From Chloroflexota bacterium (lineage in GTDB: Bacteria > Chloroflexota > Anaerolineae > Aggregatilineales > Phototrophicaceae): a stretch of DNA of 64,000 nt. Location: positions 1 through 64,000 of the forward strand of contig JAPOSR010000054.1 in NCBI GenBank assembly GCA_026709625.1, written 5' to 3'. This document shows positions 48,112 to 57,316 of this stretch, one piece after another (position 1 is the stretch's first letter; every line of letters begins with the position of its first letter). Both the position numbers and the translations under genes were made by a program. The notes beneath the pieces were generated by a model. That model saw only the letters and a program-made list of their open reading frames with translations. It made no database searches and was not told the DNA's origin.

Positions 48112-49143
48112 GTGGGCATGGCTGGCGCGATGGATGGCAAGGCGAGTTGGCGCGTAATCGGGCACGATTGGGCGGTGGATTTTCTGCGCCGCGGCTTGCT
48201 TATGGGCCGCAGCCGCCATGCGTATTTGATCAGTGGCAGCGCTTCGCTGGGCAAGATGACCTTGGCGCGCAACTTTGCCATGGCGCTGAATTGCCAAGCT
48301 GCCGACCCGAGCGCCCGCCCCTGCTGGCAGTGCCGAACCTGCAAATCCATCGCTAGTGAATCCGACCCCGACCTGCTGCTGGCGGCTGGAGAAGCTGGCG
48401 CGCCGCTAAAGATTGACGCCATCCGCCAGGTGACGCGCATGCTGGCGCTGAAGCCTTATGCCGCTCGCTTTCGTGTCGCAGTCTTCTCCGACTTCGACCA
48501 GATCGCGCCGCTGGCGCAGGACGCGCTGTTGAAGACCTTGGAAGAACCCGCGTCCCATGCCATTCTCATCTTGCTGGCTGACAATATCGAGCGCGTTTTG
48601 CCCACCATCCGCAGCCGCTCGCAGCATATCCCGCTGCGGCCCGTCCCACCGTATTTGATCGCCGAGCAGCTAATGGCGCGTGGCTGCCCGACCGAGCAAG
48701 CCGAGTTCATTGCGCGCTTGAGCAACGGCCGCATGGGCTGGGCATTGGCTGCGCTGGCAGACGCCTCTGTATTGGCGTTCCGCGCCGAAATGATCGACCT
48801 GCTCTGCGCAATCGTGGCTGGACGGCGCTTGCAGCGACTCAAAGTGGCGGACGATCTGGGCAAGCGCATCGGCCGCGACAAAGCCATGCTGCGCCGCATC
48901 CTGGAGTATTGGACGACATTTTGGCGCGATGTCCTGCTGCAATGCTGTGGAGAACCGGCGCAGCCTTGCAACAGCGACCGCAGCGCCGACATTCAGGCGT
49001 TGGCGGCACAGCTGCAAACGCCTGCCGTCCACGCCGCTATTGTCGCCACCCGCGCGACCATGAGCGCTTTGGCCACCAATGCCAACCTGCGCTTGCTTTT
49101 GGATGCGCTGTTTTTGGATTATCCGTGGCTAGCGCGGCGCTAG
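48112..49143 (+). CDS. holB: DNA polymerase III delta' subunit
   Basis: WRVIGHDWAVDFLRRGLLMGRSRHAYLISGSASLGKMTLARNFAMALNC...RPCWQCRTCKSIASESDPDLLL...DFDQIAPLAQDALLKTLEEPASHAILILLADN. Confidence 0.93.
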   Translation: MGMAGAMDGKASWRVIGHDWAVDFLRRGLLMGRSRHAYLISGSASLGKMTLARNFAMALNCQAADPSARPCWQCRTCKSIASESDPDLLLAAGEAGAPLKIDAIRQVTRMLALKPYAARFRVAVFSDFDQIAPLAQDALLKTLEEPASHAILILLADNIERVLPTIRSRSQHIPLRPVPPYLIAEQLMARGCPTEQAEFIARLSNGRMGWALAALADASVLAFRAEMIDLLCAIVAGRRLQRLKVADDLGKRIGRDKAMLRRILEYWTTFWRDVLLQCCGEPAQPCNSDRSADIQALAAQLQTPAVHAAIVATRATMSALATNANLRLLLDALFLDYPWLARR

Positions 49144-50177
49144 GTGATGGGCACCCAGTTGTCGGGCTTCTGGGCGGCTGCCAAGACCGAGTCTGGCACC
49201 AGCACGATTTTGCCGAGTCCCGCTGTTTTCTCCGCTCGTTGATGCGCTTGCCGCGCCTGGCTCAGTGGCAGCACTTCGTCGACCAGCGCGCGATAGTCAC
49301 CATCTGCCAAATGCTGCAGCAGCTCGGTCAAATCGTCAACCGCGATTGAACCGTGCGCGCCATGGATGCTCAGATTTCTGGCAACCAGGTCGCGGGCATC
49401 CAGCTTGACAAGCCGCTCGTCAAGCGCGCCCGTCAGCGTCAGCCGCCCGCGCGCCGCCAGCATATCCAGCGACTCGCCCAGGTCGAGCCGCGGGCCGGCG
49501 TGCAAGACGAGGTTTGCGCCAATGCCGTCTGTCGCCACCTTGACCTGGCGCACGAGGTCCTCACCCGCGTCTTCTAGCACAATATCCGCGCCGATGCCGC
49601 GCAGTCCTTCGGCATGTTCGAGCGGGCTGATGGCGATGACGCGCGCGCCGGCTTGACGGGCGATCTGTACTGCCGCCGCCCCCAAACTGCATGCCGCGCC
49701 ACGAATAACCAGTGTTTCCCCCGCTTGCAGGCGTCCATTGCGCATTAGCGCGAGGGTTGCATCGGCGAAGGCTGCGCCAGCCCCAACCGCCGCTTGAAAG
49801 TCGAGCTTCTCGGGCAGGCGCGCCAGATGCTGCGCCGCTATGCAGCAGGCTTCGGCATACGCGCCATCAATCTCGCAGCCCAGCTCGTCAAAGCAGGCAA
49901 AGACGCGGTCGCCAACCTGCCAGCCCGCCACATTCTCGCCCAACTTTGCTATCGTGCCCGCCACATCGCCACCGAGGATGTGCGGCAGGGGCTTGCGGAT
50001 GATGAAGCGTCCGCTGCGCAAATGAAGATCGCGCGGGTTGACCGAGGCGGCCCGCACTTTGATTCGTACCTCGCCGGCGGCGGGCTCGGGCAGCCACCGA
50101 CGCGCAACTTTTAAGACGCGCGGCTTGCCGATAGCATCGATGATGACAGCGCGCATGGTCTCGCGCGGTTGCGCCAT
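49140..50177 (-). CDS. Zinc-binding dehydrogenase/quinone oxidoreductase-like (MDR)
   Basis: MRAVIIDAIGKPRVLKVARRWLPEPAAGEVRIKVRAASVNPRDLHLRSG...LGGDVAGTIAKLGENVAGWQVGDRVFA. Confidence 0.93.
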   Translation of the reverse strand: MAQPRETMRAVIIDAIGKPRVLKVARRWLPEPAAGEVRIKVRAASVNPRDLHLRSGRFIIRKPLPHILGGDVAGTIAKLGENVAGWQVGDRVFACFDELGCEIDGAYAEACCIAAQHLARLPEKLDFQAAVGAGAAFADATLALMRNGRLQAGETLVIRGAACSLGAAAVQIARQAGARVIAISPLEHAEGLRGIGADIVLEDAGEDLVRQVKVATDGIGANLVLHAGPRLDLGESLDMLAARGRLTLTGALDERLVKLDARDLVARNLSIHGAHGSIAVDDLTELLQHLADGDYRALVDEVLPLSQARQAHQRAEKTAGLGKIVLVPDSVLAAAQKPDNWVPIT

Positions 50178-50247
50178 ACGGCTCCCCCCGATATTCGCTG
50201 CTGGCTACGCGGCAAGTCTAGCGCAATCGCGGGTGACTGTAAACCGG

Positions 50248-50520
50248 TCAGGCGCGCGGAAACCGGGCGGCATTGCGGGCGCGGGCTTTGGCGATTTCGG
50301 CTGCGCGACTGCGGGGCGGTGCGCTGGTTTCCAGCGATTCCAGCAGGCGCGCTGTCGCCCCCGCCACTTCACGGACAGCGCGTTCAAATGCCAGCTGGTT
50401 GCGCGTCGATGGTTTGCGAAAGCCGCTGACCTTGCGCACATATTGCAGCGCGGCCGCTTCCATATCGGCGCGGCTGCTGGCTGGCTCATAATTGAAGAGC
50501 GGGCGAATGTTGCGGCACAT
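50248..50520 (-). CDS. DUF2277 family protein
   Basis: MCRNIRPLFNYEPASSRADMEAAALQYVRKVSGFRKPSTRNQLAFERAVREVAGATARLLESLETSAPPRSR. Confidence 0.95.
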   Translation of the reverse strand: MCRNIRPLFNYEPASSRADMEAAALQYVRKVSGFRKPSTRNQLAFERAVREVAGATARLLESLETSAPPRSRAAEIAKARARNAARFPRA

Positions 50521-50541
50521 GAACAGTTCCTTTCAGCGCAT

Positions 50542-51423
50542 TCAGTCTCGGCGCAGTTGGCTGGTCGCATCGTGGTATGCTGGCAGGAGATACGGGCGGG
50601 TATCGGCGATACGCATGAACGCGTCCAACAGAGCCGGGCTGTCTGGGGCATGCGGATTGTTCGCCTGCTTCCACCGGTAGTAGGGATAAACTTGCAGGCG
50701 GGCGCTGCGAAATTCTTCGATTGCCAGTCGCGCTACATTGCCGCCGCGCTCTGCGTATTGCATATCCGCAAAAGCAGTGAAAATCGGCTGCATGTCATAG
50801 TGAATGCGGCGATGCGCAAGCAGCTGCCAGCCGGTTTCACTGCCTTCGATGATCATATAGCTGGCGCTGAGCTCGCCATCCAGCGGCATGCCCACCGAAC
50901 CTGGGTTGAAGATCTGCCAGCGCCCCGTGTGCCGCTCCAGCGCAATATGGCTGTGCGCGCAGACAATCGCGCGCTCTGGCACGGAAGACAGCCAAGTTGT
51001 GATGACGCTTTCGGCTGTCTGTGGAAAGATCGCTTGCCATGGATTGCCCGGAATGCCGTGCACAACCCGCAGCGGCGGCGCATCGGGGAAGCGCAGACTC
51101 AATGAATCGGGTTGGCAGGCGAGCAGCCTGATGCCCTCTTCGCCCAGTTGTTCGCGCAGGATGGGTGGCAACGTGAAGCTCGACCAATGGGCTGGCGCGC
51201 GAACGGTGCCGAAGTCAAGCGCGTATAATTCGTTGTTGCCGCGCACGACAGCCCATCTGCGCTGCGTTACGACCTCCAGCGTTTCCCGCGAGAAGGGTCC
51301 CCAGTTGACGGTGTCGCCGGCCACGACCACCTGTTGCACGGCGAAGCGCTGCATATCGGCGATTACGGCTTCCAGCGCAGGCAAATTACCGTGGATATCC
51401 GCCAGCAGCGCCAGTCGAGTCAT
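50542..51423 (-). CDS. Metallophosphoesterase family protein
   Basis: MTRLALLADIHGNLPALEAVIADM...VVVAGDTVNWGPFS...VCAHSHIALERHTGRWQIFNPGSVGMPLDG. Confidence 0.93.
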   Translation of the reverse strand: MTRLALLADIHGNLPALEAVIADMQRFAVQQVVVAGDTVNWGPFSRETLEVVTQRRWAVVRGNNELYALDFGTVRAPAHWSSFTLPPILREQLGEEGIRLLACQPDSLSLRFPDAPPLRVVHGIPGNPWQAIFPQTAESVITTWLSSVPERAIVCAHSHIALERHTGRWQIFNPGSVGMPLDGELSASYMIIEGSETGWQLLAHRRIHYDMQPIFTAFADMQYAERGGNVARLAIEEFRSARLQVYPYYRWKQANNPHAPDSPALLDAFMRIADTRPYLLPAYHDATSQLRRD

Positions 51424-51482
51424 TGCCTCGCCGCCCGGTTGGCTACAGCAATAAATACAGCTTGCAGCATTCGATTCACCAC

Positions 51483-52469
51483 TCAGCTTGTGTAGCCATT
51501 GGGATGCCGGCGGTGCCAGCGCCAGGCGGTTTGGATGATGGCTTGCAGGTCCTTGTACTGCGTCGCCCAGCCCAGTTCGCTGCCGATTTTGTCGCTATTG
51601 GCGATCAGCACAGGCAGGTCGCCCGCTCGCCGCGGCGATTCGCTGGTCGGGATGCGGTGCCCGGTGACCAGGCGGGCGGCTGCAATCACTTCGCGCACCG
51701 AATAGCCGCTGCCACTGCCCAGGTTATAGACGCGGCTCTTGCCATCGCTCAGCGCCTCCAGCCCCTGGATATGCGCTCGCGCCAGGTCTTGCACATGCAC
51801 ATAATCGCGGATGCAGCTGCCATCGGGCGTGTCATAATCGGTCCCGTAAATATCGATTGCGTCGCGCTGCCCCAGCGCCACTTGCAGCACCAGCGGGATA
51901 AGGTGCGATTCGGGGTCGTGCGCCTCGCCGATGTGTCCGTCTGGGTGCGCGCCACAGGCATTGAAGTAGCGCAGGCAGCAGAATGCCATGCCAAAGAGCC
52001 GCTCCATCCACAGCAGCAGCCGCTCAGCCATATATTTGGTTTCGCCATAGACGCTGCCGGGCAGCAGCGCCTCGTTTTCATGGATCGGGATGTGCGCGGG
52101 CTGGTCATATAGGTTGGCCGTCGACGACAGGATGAACCGTTTGACGCCACGCTGGCTGGCGCATTCCAGCAGGTTGATGATGGTGTAGAGGTTGTCGCGC
52201 AGGTATAAAAATGGCTGCTGCATGCTTTCGCCGACAAGGATGCGCGAGGCGAAGTGCATGATGCCGGTGAATTCATGCGCCGCGAAGAGCGCCCCCAGCG
52301 CCGCCTGGTCGTGCAGGTCGCCTTCGATCAAGCGCGCAGCCGGGTGCACAGCCGCGCGATGTCCGGTGCTCAAGTTGTCAAAAACCACCACGTGATAGCC
52401 GCCTTCGACCAGCATCTGCACCACATGGCTGCCGATGTAGCCGGCACCGCCCGTCACCAAAATCGTCAT
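51483..52469 (-). CDS. galE: UDP-glucose 4-epimerase
   Basis: [41 protein letters not shown]...[12 protein letters not shown]...[64 protein letters not shown]. Confidence 0.96.
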   Translation of the reverse strand: MTILVTGGAGYIGSHVVQMLVEGGYHVVVFDNLSTGHRAAVHPAARLIEGDLHDQAALGALFAAHEFTGIMHFASRILVGESMQQPFLYLRDNLYTIINLLECASQRGVKRFILSSTANLYDQPAHIPIHENEALLPGSVYGETKYMAERLLLWMERLFGMAFCCLRYFNACGAHPDGHIGEAHDPESHLIPLVLQVALGQRDAIDIYGTDYDTPDGSCIRDYVHVQDLARAHIQGLEALSDGKSRVYNLGSGSGYSVREVIAAARLVTGHRIPTSESPRRAGDLPVLIANSDKIGSELGWATQYKDLQAIIQTAWRWHRRHPNGYTS

Positions 52470-52574
52470 GGTTTCGCTCCTGTCACGCGCTGATTATAGC
52501 CCTGCCGCCACTGGGTACAAGACAGCGCATCGATTTTCCCAAGCGCGCGTATAATACGCAAACCCGAATTGACG

Positions 52575-52739
52575 ATGGACGCGGCAATGCGAGATGGAAA
52601 GCAGAGCGACACAGGTTGGTCGCAGGCAGAGCGGCGGTCTTTGCGGATGCTGCTGCGCATGGGGCTGATCTTGCTGCTGGCGATCGCCGTGGCGGGCACA
52701 ATCGCGGCGCTGCTGGCTTCGGCGCTGGGCACGATTTAA
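52575..52739 (+). CDS. Small single-TM protein (54 aa), hypothetical
   Basis: MDAAMRDGKQSDTGWSQAERRSLRMLLRMGLILLLAIAVAGTIAALLASALGTI*; TATAAT at 52550-52555. Below the length cut-off of the supplied ORF track. Confidence 0.45.
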   Translation: MDAAMRDGKQSDTGWSQAERRSLRMLLRMGLILLLAIAVAGTIAALLASALGTI

Positions 52740-52807
52740 TGGCGAAAGCGTGACTTCGCGTGCGCGGCTGTGGTAAACTTCTGGCCGAAGATTGAGGATA
52801 CATCGTC

Positions 52808-53077
52808 ATGATTAAGTCGCCAGTTCGCAACCCGCTGGATGATGTCGCTGACTTCCTGGCGACAGCCCCCGACGATGAGCAGTTGTTTGCCTTCTACTTG
52901 GCTGATGACTTGCAGGAGCGGCTGAATTATCTGCTTGATCTCAATGGCGCAGGCGAGCTAACCGACGAGGAAGAGCGCGAACTCGACGATTTCATCCGCG
53001 CTGATCACATGGTTTCTCGACTCAAAACCAAGACGAAACTGCGCCAGCGGGGCTTGCACGATAGCAGCAAAGGCTGA
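52808..53077 (+). CDS. Hypothetical 89-aa acidic protein
   Basis: MIKSPVRNPLDDVADFLATAPDDEQLFAFYLADDLQERLNYLLDLNGAGELTDEEERELDDFIRADHMVSRLKTKTKLRQ; plausible folded protein. Confidence 0.75.
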   Translation: MIKSPVRNPLDDVADFLATAPDDEQLFAFYLADDLQERLNYLLDLNGAGELTDEEERELDDFIRADHMVSRLKTKTKLRQRGLHDSSKG

Positions 53078-53234
53078 GCAGCCGCGATCGTCTATGCGAC
53101 ACAGATTGCGAAGCGCGGGCGGCCATGATCACGGCAATGACTTGCAACCCGCTTGCTCTCATAACCGAGTTCCTGACTACTGACAATGACAGCATGAAAC
53201 GCAATAAGGAACGCCACCGTAAGGGTTTGAAACT

Positions 53235-53663
53235 TTGACCATTGCGGCTGGACTGAGACGGGAAATCTTAGAGCGGGCTGGTCATTGTTGCGAGTATTGC
53301 CGTATGCCAGAGCTTGTTCGACATGCCAAGTTTCATATTGACCATATCATTTCGACAAAGCATGGCGGCGGAGATGATAGCGAAAACCTCTGCCTCGCAT
53401 GCGCGCCTTGCAACCGTTGCAAGGGCGCGGACATTGCTGCGAATGACCCTCTGACAGAAAAGATTACCCGATTGTTCAATCCGCGCCTGGACACATGGGA
53501 TGATCACTTCCGCATATATCCGGATGGCGCGTTGGGAGAGCGCACACCCGAGGGACGCGCAACCATTGTGTTGCTGCGCATAAATCAAGCGCCGCGCATT
53601 GAACAGCGCAATATCGAGCGCTTGCTAGGCAATTACCCATGCCAGAACAATCCCTCACCCTAA
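53235..53663 (+). CDS. HNH endonuclease
   Basis: LERAGHCCEYCRMPELVRHAKFHIDHIISTKHGGGDDSENLCLACAPCNRCKG. TTG start. Confidence 0.93.
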   Translation: MTIAAGLRREILERAGHCCEYCRMPELVRHAKFHIDHIISTKHGGGDDSENLCLACAPCNRCKGADIAANDPLTEKITRLFNPRLDTWDDHFRIYPDGALGERTPEGRATIVLLRINQAPRIEQRNIERLLGNYPCQNNPSP

Positions 53664-54562
53664 ACGCCACCACCGCCAAGTTGCGGCTGGACAAGTTTCT
53701 GCTGGCGCACCTGCCCGGCTATTCGCGCGCGCAGGTCCAGCGATTCATCCGCGCGGGCTTGGCTCTGGTCGATGGCGTCCCCCAGAAAGCCGGCTACAAA
53801 CTCAAAGGCGGTGAAATCGTCACGCTGCATCTGCCCGAGTCTCAAGCGACATTTATCGAACCAGAAGCCATTCCGCTGGAAATCGTGCACGAAGATGCGC
53901 GCCTGGCGGTTATCGACAAGCCGGCTGGTCTGGTTGTGCAGCCCGGACCTGGACACGAAACGGGCACACTCGTCAATGCGCTGCTTTGGCGCTATCCCGA
54001 GTTGGCGGATATGCTGGACGACCCCGAGGCTGGCGAACGGCTGGGCATCGCGCATCGGCTCGACCGTGGCACCAGCGGCTTGCTGGTTGTCGCCCGCGAC
54101 AAAGCGACCCTGCTGGCGCTGATGGAGCAGTTCCAGGCGCGCGCGGTCGACAAAAAATACTTGGCGCTGCTCGAGAAACGCCCCAAATCCAAGGCTGGCT
54201 TGATCGACGCGCCAATCGCCCGCGACCAGCGACAGCGCAAACGCATGGCTGTGCAGCGAGGCGGCAAAAACGCCCAGACCGAATTTGAGGTGCTGGACGA
54301 CCATTTTCAAGGCGAACGAGCCTTCGTGCGGCTGAACCTGCTGACGGGGCGCACGCACCAAATCCGCGTGCACATGGCTTTCATCGGCTGCCCGGTCGTG
54401 GGCGATGCGGTCTATGGCTATCGCAAGCAGCGTCTGAAGATGAAGCGGCTATTTTTGCACGCGCAGGAGCTGGCTTTTGACCATCCTGATACGGGGGAGC
54501 GTCTGCGCTTTGTGAGCGAGCTGCCGGTAGGCTTGCGGAGTGTGATGGAGAAGCTGCGCTGA
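53639..54562 (+). CDS. RluA family pseudouridine synthase
   Basis: LDKFLLAHLPGYSRAQVQRFIRAGLALVDG...VIDKPAGLVVQPGPGHETGTLVNALLWRYPEL...GIAHRLDRGTSGLLVVARDKATL...LLTGRTHQIRVHMAFIGCPVVGDAVYG. Confidence 0.96.
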   Translation: MPEQSLTLNATTAKLRLDKFLLAHLPGYSRAQVQRFIRAGLALVDGVPQKAGYKLKGGEIVTLHLPESQATFIEPEAIPLEIVHEDARLAVIDKPAGLVVQPGPGHETGTLVNALLWRYPELADMLDDPEAGERLGIAHRLDRGTSGLLVVARDKATLLALMEQFQARAVDKKYLALLEKRPKSKAGLIDAPIARDQRQRKRMAVQRGGKNAQTEFEVLDDHFQGERAFVRLNLLTGRTHQIRVHMAFIGCPVVGDAVYGYRKQRLKMKRLFLHAQELAFDHPDTGERLRFVSELPVGLRSVMEKLR

Positions 54563-54585
54563 TTTGCCGTGGAGGTGCAGAGGAA

Positions 54586-55722
54586 CTATTGTTTTTTATT
54601 TCGAAGATATCGCTCGACGAGCTCTGGATTATTACGGAAGTCGTCAAGGGGCTTCTTTACTCCATTGGAATCTTCATAGTACCAAAAATCTTTCCATCCA
54701 TTTGTGTTTGGGTTCTTATTTATATTTTTCTCTTTATGGATTCTAGTTTTATGCTGCTTAGCTAATTTAGATAAGGTGTACGTTTTCCCCTTGTATAAGA
54801 CAATTTTGTCGTTTCGCTTTTTGTATGTATGTTTGACCTGAAACTTCACCTCAAAGTCTTCACCTTCATATTGGGCATAAATTGGTATCCAAACGCCTTC
54901 GTTGGATCTCATTTCAGAAATACTCTTGCGGGTTACTGCTTCATTGCCTAATAAAGGAGAAGTGCTGATTGGTTCTGAAATGACACTCGGATTGAAGATG
55001 GTTGTCTTTGCCATCTCGTCATCTTCGTCTAGCCTATGCGAGCGCTTGGGCACCTCAATATCTACTAGCTCCCGCCAGGCATCGCGCAAAAGATTCCGAT
55101 ATTGCTGCTTATCGTTGGCTGTCATTCGCCCGTAGTGGAGGGGTTTGGCAAAGTACTCGACCAGCGCGTCGGAGGGTTTTTCCATTTCCTGTTCTAGCAA
55201 TTGCTTGATCCGCTGCCGCTGCGCATACGCCAGGATTTCGTTGGTGTCCCAGTGCGCCTTCGTAAAGTTATTCAGAGCCGAGACTGATTCCTTGTCCAAG
55301 TCAAGCATGTTAATCGTAAGGAACGGCTGCTTGTCCATGATGTTGGATTTTTTGAGGTCGGTGTAGAAGCGGTACTCCAGCCCGTTTGTGAGAATGCCAA
55401 ATCGCACATCTTTTGCATTGAAGTAGTTGTGCAATTGTTTCCAATGCGTTTCGTTGAGCTTTACACTCGCCGACTTGGCTTCGATAAAGACGACCGGCTT
55501 GTCATCGCGCATGATGGCGTAGTCAACACTCTCACCGCCTGTCGACTTGGCATCGGCTGTGAATTGCGGTACGACCTCTGCGAGGTTTCGGAAGTTGTAA
55601 CCGAGCACATCCTCAATGAATGGTCGAATGGAGACTTGTAAAGTCGCTTCTTCACCTGTCATCAGACTTATTTGTTTTTCAACGTCGTCCGCAATTGCGC
55701 TGATCGTATCAAACAGACTCAT
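54586..55722 (-). CDS. Type I restriction R-protein N-terminal (HSDR_N-like) domain protein
   Basis: LQVSIRPFIEDVLGYNFRNLAEVVPQFTADAKSTGGESVDYAIMRDDKPVVFIEAKSASVKLNETHWKQLHNYFNAKDVRFGILTNGLEYRFYTDLKK. Start at MSLFDTIS. AT-rich. Confidence 0.88.
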   Translation of the reverse strand: MSLFDTISAIADDVEKQISLMTGEEATLQVSIRPFIEDVLGYNFRNLAEVVPQFTADAKSTGGESVDYAIMRDDKPVVFIEAKSASVKLNETHWKQLHNYFNAKDVRFGILTNGLEYRFYTDLKKSNIMDKQPFLTINMLDLDKESVSALNNFTKAHWDTNEILAYAQRQRIKQLLEQEMEKPSDALVEYFAKPLHYGRMTANDKQQYRNLLRDAWRELVDIEVPKRSHRLDEDDEMAKTTIFNPSVISEPISTSPLLGNEAVTRKSISEMRSNEGVWIPIYAQYEGEDFEVKFQVKHTYKKRNDKIVLYKGKTYTLSKLAKQHKTRIHKEKNINKNPNTNGWKDFWYYEDSNGVKKPLDDFRNNPELVERYLRNKKQ

Positions 55723-55783
55723 ACCGCGTTTCCCGTGCACCAGGCTAAACTTGTCGCGAATTATATCACACTCGCTCACCTCC

Positions 55784-55822
55784 ACCTTTCTCTGTGCCCT
55801 CTGTGTCTCTGTGGTGAAGTAA
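55784..55822 (-). repeat. Intergenic repeat of the ttcaccacagagacacagagggcacagag type
   Basis: Reverse complement reads ttcaccacagagacacagagggcacagagaaaggtgg, translating as FTTETQRAQRKV. Confidence 0.6.
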
Positions 55823-55837
55823 GCTATACTCCCAATC

Positions 55838-57139
55838 ATGATCAACACAACAGAACGCCCCACCGCCTTCCACTTGATGACCAAGCCGCGCGGCGCTATC
55901 TGCAATCTCGATTGCAAGTATTGCTATTTCCTCTCCAAAGAGGCGCTGTATCCGGGCAGCGACTTCCGCATGTCCGACAACCTGCTCGAAGAATACATCC
56001 GCCAATACATCGCGGCGCAGACGGCGCGCGACATCAACTTCGCCTGGCAGGGTGGCGAGCCCACGCTGATGGGCATCGACTTCTTTCGCCAAGCTGTCCG
56101 CTATCAGCAGAAGCACAGGCGACCGGGCATGCGCATCACCAACGCGCTGCAAACCAACGCCGTCACCTTGGACGCCGACTGGTGCGAGTTCTTCGCAAAA
56201 AACGATTTTCTCATCGGCGTCAGCCTCGATGGTCCGCAAGACATGCATGACTATTATCGCGTCGACAAAGGCGGCAATCCGACCTTTGCCAAGGTCATGC
56301 GCGGCATCCGTCTGCTGCAAGAGCACAGCGCCGAGTTCAACATCTTGACGACTGTGCACGCCGCCAACGAAGGGCAGGGCGCGCGCGTCTACACATTTCT
56401 GCGCGACGAGGTCGGCGCGACCTACATGCAGTTTATCCCTATCGTCGAACGCGACAATGCCACCGGCTATCAAGAGGGCGACCAGATCACCGAGCGCTCA
56501 GTCACCGCCGCCGGCTATGGACAATTTCTCATCGACATGTACGAGCAGTGGGTGCGGCGGGATGTCGGGCGCGTTTTTGTGCAGATCTTCGATATCGCGC
56601 TGGCTGCCTGGACGGGCGCGCCACCCGGCCTCTGCGTATTTGACGAAACTTGCGGGCTGGCCTTGGCGATGGAGCACAACGGCGATGTGTATTCCTGCGA
56701 CCACTATGTCGAGCCCGCTTACAAGCTGGGCAATATCATGGATGTGCCGCTGAGCGAGATCGTCGTCATGGATGCCCAGCGCGAGTTTGGCTTGGCGAAG
56801 CGCGACAGCCTGCCGCAATACTGCCGGGACTGCGAAGTCAAGTTCGCCTGCAATGGCGGCTGCCCGAAAAACCGCTTCATCCAGACGCCGACTGGAGAAA
56901 ATGGCTTGAATTACCTGTGCGCTGGCTACCGCGCCTTCTTCAACCATGTGCGCCCGACCATGCAGTTCATGGCTGGCGAGCTATCACAGCGGCGTCCGCC
57001 AGCCAATGTTATGCTGCAAATGGCGCGCTATGATAAGCAGATGGAAAAAGCCTTCGCTGCTACCGGGCGCAACGACCCCTGCCCCTGTGGCAGCGGATTG
57101 AAGTTCAAGCGCTGTCATGGCCGGCGCGGCAAGTGGTAG
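55838..57139 (+). CDS. Anaerobic sulfatase-maturating enzyme-like radical SAM/SPASM protein with C-terminal SEC-C motif
   Basis: KPRGAICNLDCKYCYFLSKEALYPGSDFRMSDNLLEEYIRQYIAAQ...FAWQGGEPTLMG; SPASM cysteines (YSCDHYVEP...CRDCEVKFACNGGCPKNR); terminal NDPCPCGSGLKFKRCHG. Confidence 0.95.
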   Translation: MINTTERPTAFHLMTKPRGAICNLDCKYCYFLSKEALYPGSDFRMSDNLLEEYIRQYIAAQTARDINFAWQGGEPTLMGIDFFRQAVRYQQKHRRPGMRITNALQTNAVTLDADWCEFFAKNDFLIGVSLDGPQDMHDYYRVDKGGNPTFAKVMRGIRLLQEHSAEFNILTTVHAANEGQGARVYTFLRDEVGATYMQFIPIVERDNATGYQEGDQITERSVTAAGYGQFLIDMYEQWVRRDVGRVFVQIFDIALAAWTGAPPGLCVFDETCGLALAMEHNGDVYSCDHYVEPAYKLGNIMDVPLSEIVVMDAQREFGLAKRDSLPQYCRDCEVKFACNGGCPKNRFIQTPTGENGLNYLCAGYRAFFNHVRPTMQFMAGELSQRRPPANVMLQMARYDKQMEKAFAATGRNDPCPCGSGLKFKRCHGRRGKW

Positions 57140-57163
57140 TGCACAGACAAGTCCAGCCGCGGC

Positions 57164-57316
57164 TTACTGGGCATCGCTTATGAGTTGGCGGATGACATTG
57201 TCTGAGGGGGCGGCGCGCTCAGTCTTGAAGTAGATGAGAAGCAACAGAACGACCGTGCCGGATCACTCTTGATAGACGACGCGAAACCCGCCGCTTTTGC
57301 CGCGCTTGGCCACGAG
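57164..57316 (-). pseudogene. Remnant of a RelE/ParE-like toxin with an in-frame TGA
   Basis: Minus frame reads LPTLVAKRGKSGGFRVVYQE*SGTVVLLLIYFKTERAAPSDNVIRQLISDAQ*, matching the C-terminal pattern of RelE-like toxins; TGA at 57263-57265. Confidence 0.75.
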
